Assembly (NCBI RefSeq): GCF_016859285.1 | Contig: NC_053400.1 | Coordinates: forward strand, 23,519,501 to 23,583,500 | Origin: Xiphias gladius | Lineage: Eukaryota > Chordata > Actinopteri > Istiophoriformes > Xiphiidae | Direction of reading: 5' to 3' | Length of the DNA stretch: 64,000 nt | Shown: in pieces, positions 1 through 12,900 of the stretch | Position numbering within the stretch: the first letter of the stretch is position 1 | Layout: the number at the start of each line of letters is the position of its first letter | Notes under the pieces: generated by a model | Databases searched by the model: none | What the model was told of the DNA's origin: nothing | The model's input: only the letters and a program-made list of their open reading frames with translations | Made by a program: the position numbers and the translations under genes

Positions 1-200
1 GTGAGGTAAATTGCCAGTTACTGTTTTGATTAATCAATTAGTTGTCTGGTCTGTAAAACAGAAAATAGTAAAGGGGAAAAAAAAGATGTTTTCAGAAAGC
101 TTTTTCTGTTTGACCAGTAGTCCAAAACCCAAAGATGTTCAGTTTACTAGAAAGTAAGACTGGGAAAAGTAGCTCCTCACACTAGAGAAGCTGGAGATAT
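1..200 (-). repeat. Dispersed teleost repeat (ATTAATCGATTAAT family), partial
   Basis: This AT-rich segment has the hallmarks of a repeat seen about nine more times in the window: a TTGATTAATCAATTAG palindrome near one end, then a TTTGACCAGTAGTCCAAAACCCAAAGATG-like block and an AGAAGCTGGAGATATC-like block in reverse order. The element class is not established from sequence alone. It is cut by the left edge of the window. Confidence 0.55.
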
Positions 201-224
201 CAAACTTGCTTGGCATTTTTGCTT

Positions 225-545
225 AAAAATAGACATAATGGTTATGGTACTAGAGGAAAAGTTAGGGGACCAGGAAAGTGATTACAATTCTTTCTGAGGT
301 GGGCGTGAATGTTTTTAAATTTCATTGCAATCAATCCATTTAATTTAATTTAGAACCAAAAATGTCAACCCTATGATGGAGTTGGAGGAAAAGTCAAAGA
401 TTCACCAAAGCCAGTAGGATTCATCCTCTGGGCGCCGTTAGTATCTGTACCATATTTCACAGCCACATACTCCATAGAGATATTTCCGGTCAAAGTGGTG
501 GACTGACTGGCACTGACATCGCCATCCCCCCAGCCACACCGTCAA
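225..545. repeat. Degenerate partial copies of the inverted-end repeat seen at 34045-35055
   Basis: Two tandem partial matches to the right half of the 34-35 kb element are visible. They share the blocks GTACCATATTTCACAG, ATAGAGATATTTCC, CAAAGTGGTGGACTGACTGG and CATCGCCATCCCC. No coding potential is seen. The interval from 545 to 1084 shows nothing I can name; the remaining 3' exon or exons of tmem255b must lie to the left of the window. Confidence 0.5.
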
Positions 546-1084
546 CGTGTCTAAAAGTCATCTCTATGTGATATGAAAAAAACGTTTATCCGAGTTTATC
601 CCCCAGTAGGAATGTAATAGTGAGACTGAAGTTACACAGTTGTAGTGAAGTTTTGCAGGAATCCACCTCAGTGGCGTGACGTGGCAGCGGTGCAGATTAA
701 TAGTTTTCTTTCTGGTCAAGTGCTTTCACGCTGGAGTGAAACAGCTGTGCTAGTGCAGCAAAAATAAATTTGATCCAGCGCTGCTCGTCTGGTTGCCAAA
801 CTAATAAAGTGGAATGGGAAATGGACATTTTTCACAGCAGAAGTGTTTACCTGTCATAGCAGGTAAAGCATGAGTGTGAGTTACAAATCGCACCAGCAGT
901 GTCTCTGTTCTGTTTAATTGCCCCAATAATTCATGACAGTGTGACAGTGAAACCACAAATGTACAATATCAGGACCCTGACTCTGTAGCAGCTAAATGGA
1001 ATTCAGCCATGATACATTTTATTATTTATACTTTCTTTTTTTTTTAACCGAATGGTTCTTTTTTGTTTTGCTCCTGGCCCCTAC

Positions 1085-4000
1085 CTGCATGGGTATTGTG
1101 TAGTTGGGATAGGCAGGCAGATTCTGTCCTGGAGGACAGAAGCCAGCGTAGGTGAGCATGTGCTGGGTCGGGTTGTACAGGATGTGGGGTGGCGGCGCCG
1201 GGCTGGGAGCCATCTGAGGAGATGGCTTCTGCTGCAGGAAACAGCAAGAATGTTTGGGACAAGACGGCGAATCATTAAAGGAAGCTGGAAAGTGAGTGCG
1301 TGTGCACCAGTTAACCATAAAACACACACACTTTATTATATAAGAGGTATTGAAACATGATCGCTGCCTGATGTACTGTAGGAACTAGAATCATAAACTT
1401 AGGACAATTAAGATTAACACAACAAGATCAGAGACTTTCATGTCTCTAAATAGATTATGAGACTGCAGCTCATGCCAGAGAAACTGCATTTTATTGAGTT
1501 TTTAGTTCTTTCGGGCACGAGCAATACATTTTTGAAAAAGCAGTGAGGTAGTGAAACAAAAAGGTATCTGCTCACACATAAATCCGTACTGTATTTCAAA
1601 CAAAGCCCTCGGAAAGTAATGGGGGAAAAAACATTAAAAAAATGTCTGCAGTCCGGTATAATATTCAGTTGATGCATCGTCTTTTAACAGTTCAATCCGT
1701 GGTGATCAGATTCAGGCAGAGTGAGCTTAGTACGCCTCCACCTTCTTCCACAAATCTAAACGTTAGGAAGGTTTGAAACGAGCTGCAGTGCGAGACATTG
1801 TAAGATGTTATTAAAATAATGCTTTGTAATAAAACACATGGACCCTATGGTTCACACACAGGCAAGAAACAGATCGTCAGCCATGTAATACTATAAGGTT
1901 TTTTATTTCGCTCGGACTGCCTTTGAATCCTGTCTACCTACTCGTCTATAGAGTAAAGATGTATTCCAATTCTCCCTTATTTGGGGGGGGCAACTTTTCG
2001 GGACTCCTGCTCACCATGTCCTTGTACGCTCCGAGGATGGCGGCGGTGATGATGCCCAGGAACAAGCCGATCACGTTGAGCACCACTGAGGCCCACAGCA
2101 GACGGTACAGGTGGATCGCATCCCAGCAGCCGCTGACACCCGTGAACTCGTAGTACCGCGTGTGGTACTCTGTGCTGGAAGGGGGACGAGAGCACAGGCC
2201 GGTAATTTAGTTTTTTATTGCCGTAAATCAAGGAAGTATGCACATTTCATATTAAAGGGCCTCCTTCCCAGCAGGCATTTTGACTCGTCATAGCAGGAGC
2301 GCCACAGGTGTAAATTATCGTTAATGGCTACGTTTTATTTGGTATGGACACCACTTTCCACAGGTGTTTCTATTTCAAATCTTCCAGACAGGCAGGAAAA
2401 CAAAGAATCTTGTACACTGTCCATCACTTGTACTCACTTCATCACTTTTAATAAAACTACCGGGCAGCCATTTATCAGCTCATAACTGAGTAGTGGTGTG
2501 GTTGCGAGCAGGGAGAGACTTCTTGGAAAGCTCTCCCTCTTTGATATTTTCAAAAATTTATGGAAAACTCAGAGATTTGAAAGTTGGCTATAGAATAGGA
2601 ACCTCTTTAATGCAAGAAAGCGCCAAAAATCACATGATCCATGTCAGTTTGTGTGTGTCCTCTAAGAGTGATTTTCCAGCAGCAGAGCCTGTAAATGCAA
2701 TTTCTGGCAGCGAGGAAATCTAGGACACTGTTTTTCCACTAGCCCCTGCTTTCTTCTGTATTGTCTACTGTATTGCTTTCTACTGTATTATCACACAATT
2801 GTAACAGAATAATTGACAACAATAGATAGACGCGCTAACCGTGATGGACACCCTGACTCAGGTAAGGTTCAAGTGTCTGCAGGGTAACTGGTAGGGTGTG
2901 AACGACTGGTGACCAGGGCCCACACTTATCAAACTGCTAAATATAAAATTTTGAACTTAGGCATAAGATAAAAGTAAAAAATCCTTCAGTTTTACTCAGA
3001 AGCGTGAGCCTAAAAACTATTTATCAAATTTCTCTTGACTTAGAAAATGCTCTTAGATGTCAGAGAGCTGCGGAGGTCTGTTAAGTTGGTTGAGAGTAGA
3101 GCCTCAACGACTGCGGTACAGACACCTCTGTTTTCTGTCTCACAACAATAATAACAATCATAATACTACATTAGCTGAAGCCGTATAATTAAGAATAAAG
3201 TAGTTTTAGTCTGTCATTGCATTTTAACATTTGAAAGTTTTTCTGTTTTTGCAGTTATCAGCAAGAATAAATCTGGCATTGATTTTATTTGCAATGCTCT
3301 GTCTAAGCATCGTCATTGCCGGCACTTGTCCACGTGGTACGAAAGTCTCCTTATTATTAGGGATGAAATCAACATTTGCTGATTCCTGCTTCCTCGGCTC
3401 GAGGATCTGATGCTTATCTCTGTTTTTGTATCATCGTAAACTGAACATTTTAGTGGTTTTGGACTGTCGGTCGAAAACAAAACAGGGCATTCAAAGATGT
3501 CCCTCTGAGCCAGGGAAAACTCTGATGGGCTCTCTCTCTCTTGACCAAATAACTCATGATTAATGAATTAATCAAATGAATGATAATAAACATTAGTGGC
3601 AGCCATACTTATTATATGATTTCTACTGACAGCACAGGTTCTTGCTGCAAATTTTTGTTTCCATTTCAGCCAATTTCCTATTATTTCACCCATATTTATA
3701 TATTTACACATTATAACTATATTAGACCGTTGTTAATTTTCCATTTAAAGAGATTTAAAGATTTCCCACAAATAAAATGAGCTTTGAAAAAAATTCTGCT
3801 CTTGCAGAATAGCATACCACTGAATAAACTGTCAGGATTTTTTTTTTTATTTAAATGATGTACTGTATTGCTGATGTAGGGTCAGTCTGCATCTCTGATT
3901 CCCCCCCCCCCCACACTCTGAGGCTGTCGCTCACCTCTCACAGTTGTACAGGTAGCAGCAGTAGCAGGTGTTGCTCCTCAGCTTCAGCTTGCACGCTTTG

Positions 4001-7000
4001 TCGGAGGAGCGGCAGGTCACCTGCAGAGTCAGTGGGGTTCGGTGAGTTAAAGGCTCCCGGAGCTGTAACCGTTTGCAATAAATCGTTTGTGAAACGTGAA
4101 AACGTGATCCGGACAGACGGTTTGGAGAAAGAAAACACGTGGCCGGTAGGGTAACCGTCTGACCACTAGATGTCGCTATGCGCCTTGTGAAACTGTAAAC
4201 CGGGCGCCCAGTGGCTGCAACACAACACCGAATACAATCCTGTATTAACCTCAAACGCATTCAAATCCGCGTTTGCGCCATTTAAAAGGCAACTACTGAG
4301 AGACAGACATAAAGCAGTGTGAAAGGGGGAGGAAGATCACAACCGAAGGTGGTCTGCACAGGGATGGAAACCACACGCACCTGGTGTGTTTATAGGATAC
4401 AGACAAAGGCAGGTGATATATGAAGTGTGTGTACAGTATACAACAAGACTGGGTACACCCCTGGTTAGTATCACCGAAATGTTAAAATGTTTTTGTTTTT
4501 TTTTAACCAGAGCCCAAGAAGAGCGAAGCCAATTCATTTGAAAAGAAGAAATGTTTGAGTCATTAAACTATAATAATAATTTAAAAAAAAACATATTAAA
4601 GAACCAAGTCCAAGAAAAGTCAGTACACCCTTCATTACTGAGGTTCCAGTCTTTTATTTTCTTAATATTTTGTATGTCCGCCTTTATTTTTGATGACAGG
4701 TTCGATCCTCCTGGACGTAAATGATACCAGTTTAGCTGGTGGACCTGTGGAGATCTGTGGAGCTCTGCCGTTCTTCCCAGACGATTCTTTTCAGCTGCTC
4801 TTTGCAGGATGAGTTTTGCAGCTCTCTCTTCTGCTTTAAAATCCTCCAGAGGTGTTCTGTTGGATTCAGGTCCGGGGGCGCACTTGGCCTTGACTTCTTT
4901 TAAAAACTCCGGTGTGATTTTTGCAGTGTGTTTGGGATCACCGTCGCGTTGGGAAATTCTTCTCCTGTCAAGCGTCTGGAGACTTGGAGTCATCTTTTCG
5001 TCCAGTGTGTGGGTGTACAAGCGTGCATCCACGGTGCCGTCTGTAAACGTCGTCTCCCCTGCACCCTTTGCACACATGCAGCTGCGGGATCGGTCACTGA
5101 AACCACAGATGATCCATCCGTGTGCGGAGTCAGAAGCATTTTACCCATTTTACTTTCAATAAGAGGTTGCATCAATAACATATTGTGCAATGGCGTCATT
5201 TTTCAAAGACAGCCACCACGCCTTCTGTCATTGGTAGTATGGCTCTTCCTGTACTTCCTAACCACTGCTGCGGCCGTGTTTCATCTTATGTTCAGTAGCC
5301 CACTGACGCTCTTGTACCCTCTCCCATCTTTATGTAGTCTCACAATCTGGTTTCTCACTTGTCCAGGCTTTTTCCTTACCATGTGGAGCCATGTCGCATA
5401 AGACACAACAGAGGCCAAAACTCAGGAAGCTGTGCTGATCACAGGTTCTTTTATAACCTTGTTCATGCAATTAGCCTCAACTGGAAATCACAGGTGTAAT
5501 CGCTATTGTTGCTTTGAGGTTGTACTTGGGGGCCTGTATTTTCTATGTAGTCTTATCTAACCTGTTTTTTTTTTTCCATTAAACATCAAATCGCCTGTAA
5601 GATGACACAGTTTGGAATCATTTAACATTTCAGTCATATTGCACGGGGGTGTTGTATATTGTATGTATGATGATAATCACCTCTGTGTAGTAGCTGTCGT
5701 AGGCGTAGCCTGATCCACTGGCGTAGAAGTCACACATGTCCTCCTGCAAAGGTCTTGTGTCCTGCGCGCATGTTAGAAAGATCAGAAAGAGAGAGGAGAT
5801 TTGTCAGATACAAGAGCCACAGTTACTGTGTATGGGAGCTGATGGACAAGTTAATCCACTTGTCATACAGCACAACGGTGATCTAACTTGTGTTTCTGTT
5901 TGTTTTTAAGAGTAAAGCTCTACGATTTAAAGGTTTCACTTATGTACTCTTTGCCTTGTGCATCCTGTAAAGTTACCTGCGTGTGAATTTGAACCCTGCT
6001 TCCATCCTCCTCCTGTTTCTCTGTCAGTGCAGCGGTGAAGGTTTACAACATGTGCCTGCTCTCAAAACCGTCCACTGCACCCGACTGCAAAACCTGCAGC
6101 ACTAAACCTCACCGGACTTTATGTTTTGTGAAAGGTAATGAAATCATTTTCATTGTCCAAAGCTTGAAGGTGCAATAAATGTGCCTTTTACTGTCCTGTG
6201 AGCACAGAAGAAATACATCTGCAGAGGTTTGATAGCGCTGCTGATCAATATCAGTGATTTGGTGCCAGGTGCTGAGAGGTCCAGCTTTGCAAACTCTCTT
6301 CTGGTCCATCCTCATTAAGATACTCATTAAAATTCATTAGGCGGATATGACATACTGAGGTGTTCATGTGCATGTATCCAAACATCTAAGATAACCAGTG
6401 AGGATGCAACAATGACCAAATTTGACCTCTCTGCATTTTCTGTTCATTCCCATATAAGCAAATGCAGGTATTTGGATAAGTACAATTCCACTCATATTAA
6501 TTTAGTCTGGGAGACAAGCGACGTGTTCAGAAATGGACAGATTAGGAAAATACTTGACTTCTTGCGGTTTCTTACTGTGAAGTAAAAATAATTAAATACC
6601 AACATTATGTAATAGTGACCATATTTGTAGTGGCCAGGAGAGAGAAACAAAATCTTTGTGGAATTGCTTTTTACGTGCCACAGTAAATTCTGTTTCAATG
6701 AAAAAAAATATCTTTCAAAACACTATAAAACAGCCTGAGATTTACAGTGTAATGTTGTTGTATGAGTGAGGTGCCAATAAAATAGTTACCGGTTCCTACT
6801 GGTACTTAAATGTAGGTACAGTGGAGGAAAACTAGAATATTTGGAACTATGTGGAAGAAGGGAGTAACAACTGGCCATTTTAGAGGAAAGGAGAAATAAA
6901 TTATTTCGTCAATACTAGGTACATAGAGGGCAGAGTACTGGGAAACAAAGCGTATTATTTTAATTATTCTAATTAAGCAGTAAGTATAAGGAATGTGGGC

Positions 7001-9883
7001 TGTAATATAACGTGTGGCTGTTCTTCCCTTTTTACTCTTTAAAAAACGGTTGTTAACACCGGGGAGAGGATTTCCCAAACTTCAGTTTTGTCTCTCAGTA
7101 TAACTAAATTAAACTGTAACTCACAGGCTTTTTTATGAAGTGTTACCAAATACTGTGTATGTGTACATCAAATTCCAACAGACCATTGCACGGACTTTTT
7201 CCTGGAAAATCAATTCTCAGTTGAAATATATGCCATCTTTGGTTGTTGCATATTTACTGTGTACTTGCTTGCATCATAACACAAGAGTTTTCCGTGACTT
7301 AGAGAAAGGTGGGTAACTTTTGGACACATTTAATCAGCCCTGTTGTGCCGAATCTTCCCCCAGCTCTTCGGGTGACCCAGCAGCTCTCTGCAGGTCGGGC
7401 ACTGAGATGAGTTGGTCTGGTTTTCCCGTCCAGTGTCAACTCTGTCTGATTGCGTCTACAAAGTTCCTCATCTATTATGGTGTCTGTGCCAGTCTCTGTC
7501 TCTGTTGACCATAGCGTGTGTGATTAAATTTTGTGTGTGAATGTGTGTCAGGGTTTGTTCAGATCAAAAAACAAACAAAAAAAAGGTTGATTAGTTTGTA
7601 TTTCTTTCTCCTCAGTGCAGGCATGTAAATATATGTGATACTTACAATGAACTCTGAAGCGATGATCCCATCCACAATGGCGCAGAAGAAAGACGCGATG
7701 ACTCCGATACTGATGAAGATGATGGCTGCCACAAGCTTAAAGAGGGGTGAAAGAGGATGAAGAGAATGTAGAGGAAGTAAGAAAAAAAAAGAGAGTACAG
7801 TCATGAGAAATTATTTTGGATGAAAGAAAAAGCACCAATAACTATCATCAGAGTAAGCAAGCATCAAAACATTTAAGGCATTATCAGCTCGTGTTTTGTG
7901 TCATTAGAATGCAAAACTGTATGTATTGGAAACACACTTCTGCCATATTTGTAAATAAAATTTAAAAATTATCAATAAGTAAATGCACAAAAGTTGAAAA
8001 ATATATTATATAAAAATTATTCAGGAAATAAATCCACAGATAAAATGTAAATCTGATGCTGAAATTGAAAGTGTATAGAAACACCTCTTGTAAAGACAAA
8101 CCAAAAACGAAAAACAATAAGGGAAAGAAAGACTACTGCAAAAAAGAAATAAAGAAGAAAAAAAGGAGGGAAAAGAAGTTTTCATTCCAAATGTCCAACC
8201 GTCAACACTGTAATTGGAAAGTTATCAAAGTTTGTTGAACATTGGCCTTGGCCTTGGTTGTGCTACTTTAGGTGTGTGTTGTTCCATACCAGAGACTGTC
8301 GTCCTGTAAAAAAACGACCCCACAGGTCGCATGTGCCTGCATTTCATTACGACCCATTGTTACATTTTGTCGTTCGGCGGCCTCTAGTGGGTGTAGCAAT
8401 TAATGACGGGAGCAAAGGAGGAAGTCGGGGGACGCCGTAGAGAGCTCAACAAAGTTTACTATTGTAACCATGACGACCAAGGTCCTCTAACCTCAACCAA
8501 GTACTAAATTTAACCCAAACCATGATCTTTTCCTAAACCTATCCAAGTGGTTTTTGTACCTAAAACCTGACCAAACCATGACAGTCCCCCAACCTCACCA
8601 TTGTAACCATGACGACGGAATTTCCATAGGCCTGCCTGTAGGGATGTTGTTTCTGGAGTAGGGTCAAGACAAATGACCTCTATGGTCATTCAGGTTGGAG
8701 GACTTGTTTGTTTTGACACAGAGTTGGTTCAGACTTGTGTTTCCCACACAAAAGCTGCTTCTACCGGGGCTTTTTCAGCTTGTGCACAGAAATGGGGGCG
8801 CCGGGTAACAGGTTAAGATGTTCCTTGAAAGTAAACAAAGGTGTTGAAGGATGAACAATACGTAAGTTTGATATCCGCAGAACAGCTCCTCTGTATCTAA
8901 GTGAAAATTGAGCCCCATACCTGGAACATAAAGGAAGATGAAAATGTTCAGAGTGTCTAGTAGGATGTGAATGAATGACTAAATCAGTTTGAAAAAATTA
9001 TGAAAAAATCTTAGACACCAGTGAGCCCTGAAATGAAGTTCTATAAATATACATCCAAGCCGGTAGTAGAAGATCCTGTTGAAAAGTGAGACAGTTCAAA
9101 GATTAAGATAACGGAAAAGAGGAGTTGATGATTCATAACTATGAGAAGAGGAAGCTTCGAATCGGTATGAAAAAGTTTAAGATGTACTCAACCATGCAGT
9201 ATTAGAGTAAGTAAGGATAGATCAGACTATATTACATTGCAGGAGGGCATGACTGATTTGTTAGGTGTGAAATTTGTCTAGTTACAGCAAGAGCTCTCTT
9301 CGCTTTTCTTAATAGCAAAGTCAATGTGCTGCTTCCATGGAAGTTTGTAAAGTTAACGTTCTCACTTTTCTGGTAGTCAATATATGCTTGTAACTCAACG
9401 TCCATCTTTGAGCAGCATTGAATTAGACTTTGTTCAAATCAAGTGACAGTTTATTAATTTTAAACCGTGCAGCATATTTTTCCAGATCCTTGTTTGCCTC
9501 AGACTCAAGTACTGCTTTATTGTGAAGTAAATAATGAGATTTGGATCATGAGCAAAAATTACCAGCAATATTGTGTTGGATATCATAGTTTCATCATCCT
9601 GAGTACTGAATATTTATTTCTTGTTTATTCATTTATATGCCGGAATTTGTATGATGGAAAGGCAAAATCAAACTTCAAGTTAAAGTTTATGTAAGCTTAG
9701 TGTCTCTGCTGGCGTGTGTCCTCATCTGCAGCGTCTGGGCTGCAGAACAATAAAGGAAATGTACGGCCTCCAGCTCTGCCAACACAGAGGTGCTTTGTGG
9801 GTAATTTATTGGCAAAGAGGTAATGTACAGGACAGAGGGACAGCCTTTTGTACCAGCAAGGTCAATCTAATTCTCCCAATCTG

Positions 9884-9941
<58 letters not shown>

Positions 9942-12900
9942 GACCGAGACAGAACAATCTCACACATTCACACAGTTCTGTGAATTAAGCCTAAGAATAT
10001 GATCACTGATCAATAAACCCAAATCTGGACGATGTGACAAATACCCCGTTCTTCTCTAAAGTTTCTACTGACACACACACACACACACAAATAGTGCAGC
10101 AGACCCAGCTGGCTGATGACAGATGTCTGATCATAAACTTTATCACTCAGCATCGTTTCCTGTCTGTGAAATGGCTCCTCCAGGACCAAAAACCTCCTGC
10201 ACTGAAACAGAAAGATGAAACACACACTTTCATCTGCTGTATTTGTCAATCTGAAACAGCAGGTGGAACACAGCAGTTTGTCACAAAAATCACGCTCAAA
10301 AGTAAAAAGGTCATGTATATTTCTATCATCTAAAGTACAGTATACAGTATGTAATGATCCTGCATTGACAGGGAGTGATTTTTTTTTCCTTACTTTGATT
10401 TCTGAGGGAGTTTAAAATCGTACGATTTCAGCTAAATTTATTTCATCCAGAAACCCTTGGTTGGGTTATTTTAGTAACTTACAGCTGATGATCCTGAAGC
10501 TGCACAAATGAAGCTCAGAACAGATCCTTTAATCAATCAATCGCACGCCATTGATTCTCCGACCTCGCTTAACTTCGTAATTGTCAGTTTTGTTTTGTTT
10601 TGTTTTGTTTTGTTTCCTGGTCGGAGAAAAGAGAAAAGTCAGTTTGTTTTTCCGTTTGTACTCTTGTTTTTATCTTTTGACTAAAACTACAGGATGGCAT
10701 TTTAATGCTTGAAGTTAATATGCCTTTTGTGCAGCAGACATTTTGCCATGTCAAGGTAAAAAAAGCGCAGGTGTAAATAACAAAATTGATGATGCCTGAA
10801 TTCCATTTAGCTCCGCAGCCATACCAGTCAACCCCGTCTCCTAGATATTGTCTTATACTGTAAACAGCACGTTTGAAAGACCAAATACGGTTTTGTAGGA
10901 AAAATAATTTGCAACCTGATTATGTTTTCTATTAAAGTAATGAGGATATGTTGTTAATTTATATATCTGGCAAGTTGCAAAAATGTTGATACTGAAAATA
11001 TCAGTAAAACACAGAAGACGCATTTGTTTTCCACCAAAATATCGGATCTTGCAGTTCAATATCCACTTGTAATGACTGCAACATTATTAAAACTTTGTTT
11101 GGTTATGTTTGTGTATGCTTTGTTTGGGCACTCACAGAACCTGGTTGAGGTTAGGGAAAGATCGTGGTTTGGTTTGATTCAGAAAAAGTTCACAGTGATT
11201 TCAGACACAGCATGTTTATTCACATTTAACCGAAACCAGGATCTGTCCCCAGCCCTGACCAAAGTGCTTTTACCCCTGAACACACGTGATCCAGCCAGCG
11301 ATAATGTCGCCACCACAGCGCAGCTGGGAAAATAGTTTATACAAATATTCACCATTCAGCCACAACACTGAAACCAGTTATCGGTTTTAATGCTGTGGCT
11401 GAATGGTACATAAATGCCATTTCTAAGGGGCAGGCTTGAACCAGTACTATGAAAATTAGCTTTACCCTAACTCTGGTGTAATATATCAAATGACAACATT
11501 TATGAACAAATAATATAAAATGAATATATAAAATGCTGGATTATAATAGGCCTGCTACCTGCCCCTGTGTTTTCAGTGTGTCAGTCGGTTTATGGTCATT
11601 CGATTAAACACAACTTTATTTACAAATGTACAACGTGTCGGCACAATATAAACTAAAATTTAAAGGTCTTAAAACCAGATTATGAAAAATGGCTCCTGTA
11701 CAAGACAGGGCCAGAAACAAATGTCCTGATAAATGCAGGACCTGCGTCTGTTGATATTGTACTTTGCAATCAATCAAATGAACAAAAACAATTAAACCAC
11801 AGTGAAACAGTCACTATTGTCAGCCACGACCTCACGGTCCTGAAAAAAGGATGAAGCTTATATAAGAAGCTGTTGTGGCTAATCAGGAATAAACATGTCT
11901 GTTCAATATAGTGGTGGAAATGTTTAAAGGAAACCGATCAGGCATATTTGACAAGTGCATTTTCAGGCTATTTTTTTTAAGTTAACCTAGTGGCCAAGTG
12001 TATGAAGTATCTAATAAGAAACAAGCGTGAGACTGGGTTTTATCTGCCAATGGTCCAGACTCTCCACTTCATTAGCGGTTTAAATGACTCCGCTTTTACG
12101 GGCTGCAAGTGGGAGATGAGGCCAGCAGCGGAGACAATAGAGCCTGACAACTGCATTACTTCACATTAGCACCAGCTGCCAACACATAACACACCCCAAC
12201 ACACACTCTGTCGCCCAAACCCCCCAAACCTCCCCTGATACAACTGATGCAGAGAGAAAAATCAAAAACTGTAAAAGATTACAAACACACAGACATGCTG
12301 TAGCTATGTTTCTGCTCTCAGGAGTCAAGTCAGTAAAGAAATATGAAAAACATCAGTGGTGGACAGTGACTACGTACATTTACTCAAGTACTATACTTGT
12401 ACTTTACTTGACTATGTCCATTTGATCCCACTTTATACTCCTACTGCACTACATTTCTGGGAGAAATGTTAGTCCTTTCTATTCCACTACATTCAAGTAA
12501 CAGCTATGTTTACTGGTTACTTTTCAAATTTTACATGTAAAAGTAATATAAAATACAATGTTCCCAACATTCTTTGACCTGTGAGCGCCCACAAAAAAAG
12601 GCGTCATGGGTTTCAAAGGACATTTTCTTTCTAAACTTCTCAGATGGTTTCGTTTCAATAACCGTTTAAGGCACCCAGAGGTTAAATTATCCAATATTTC
12701 ATCAGAAAGCAAAACTCAGCGAAATAAAAAAAAAAATGCAAATTTTTGTGGCAGAATTTATTTTTTTCTTCTTTTTTCTCCCGTTAAGCATCTCACCATC
12801 CCCAGGTAGGGAATCACCTGACTAAACGACCTAACTGTCTGTTTAACTGTAAAAACCAGCTCCACTTCAATCTGCTACAACAGTAAAATGCTTCTTGCAC

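Noticed and set aside
4568-5077. 169-residue frame considered as a host gene
   Set aside because: Its motifs are Tc1 transposase and it lies between Tc1 inverted repeats; it is a decayed transposon, not a tmem255b exon.
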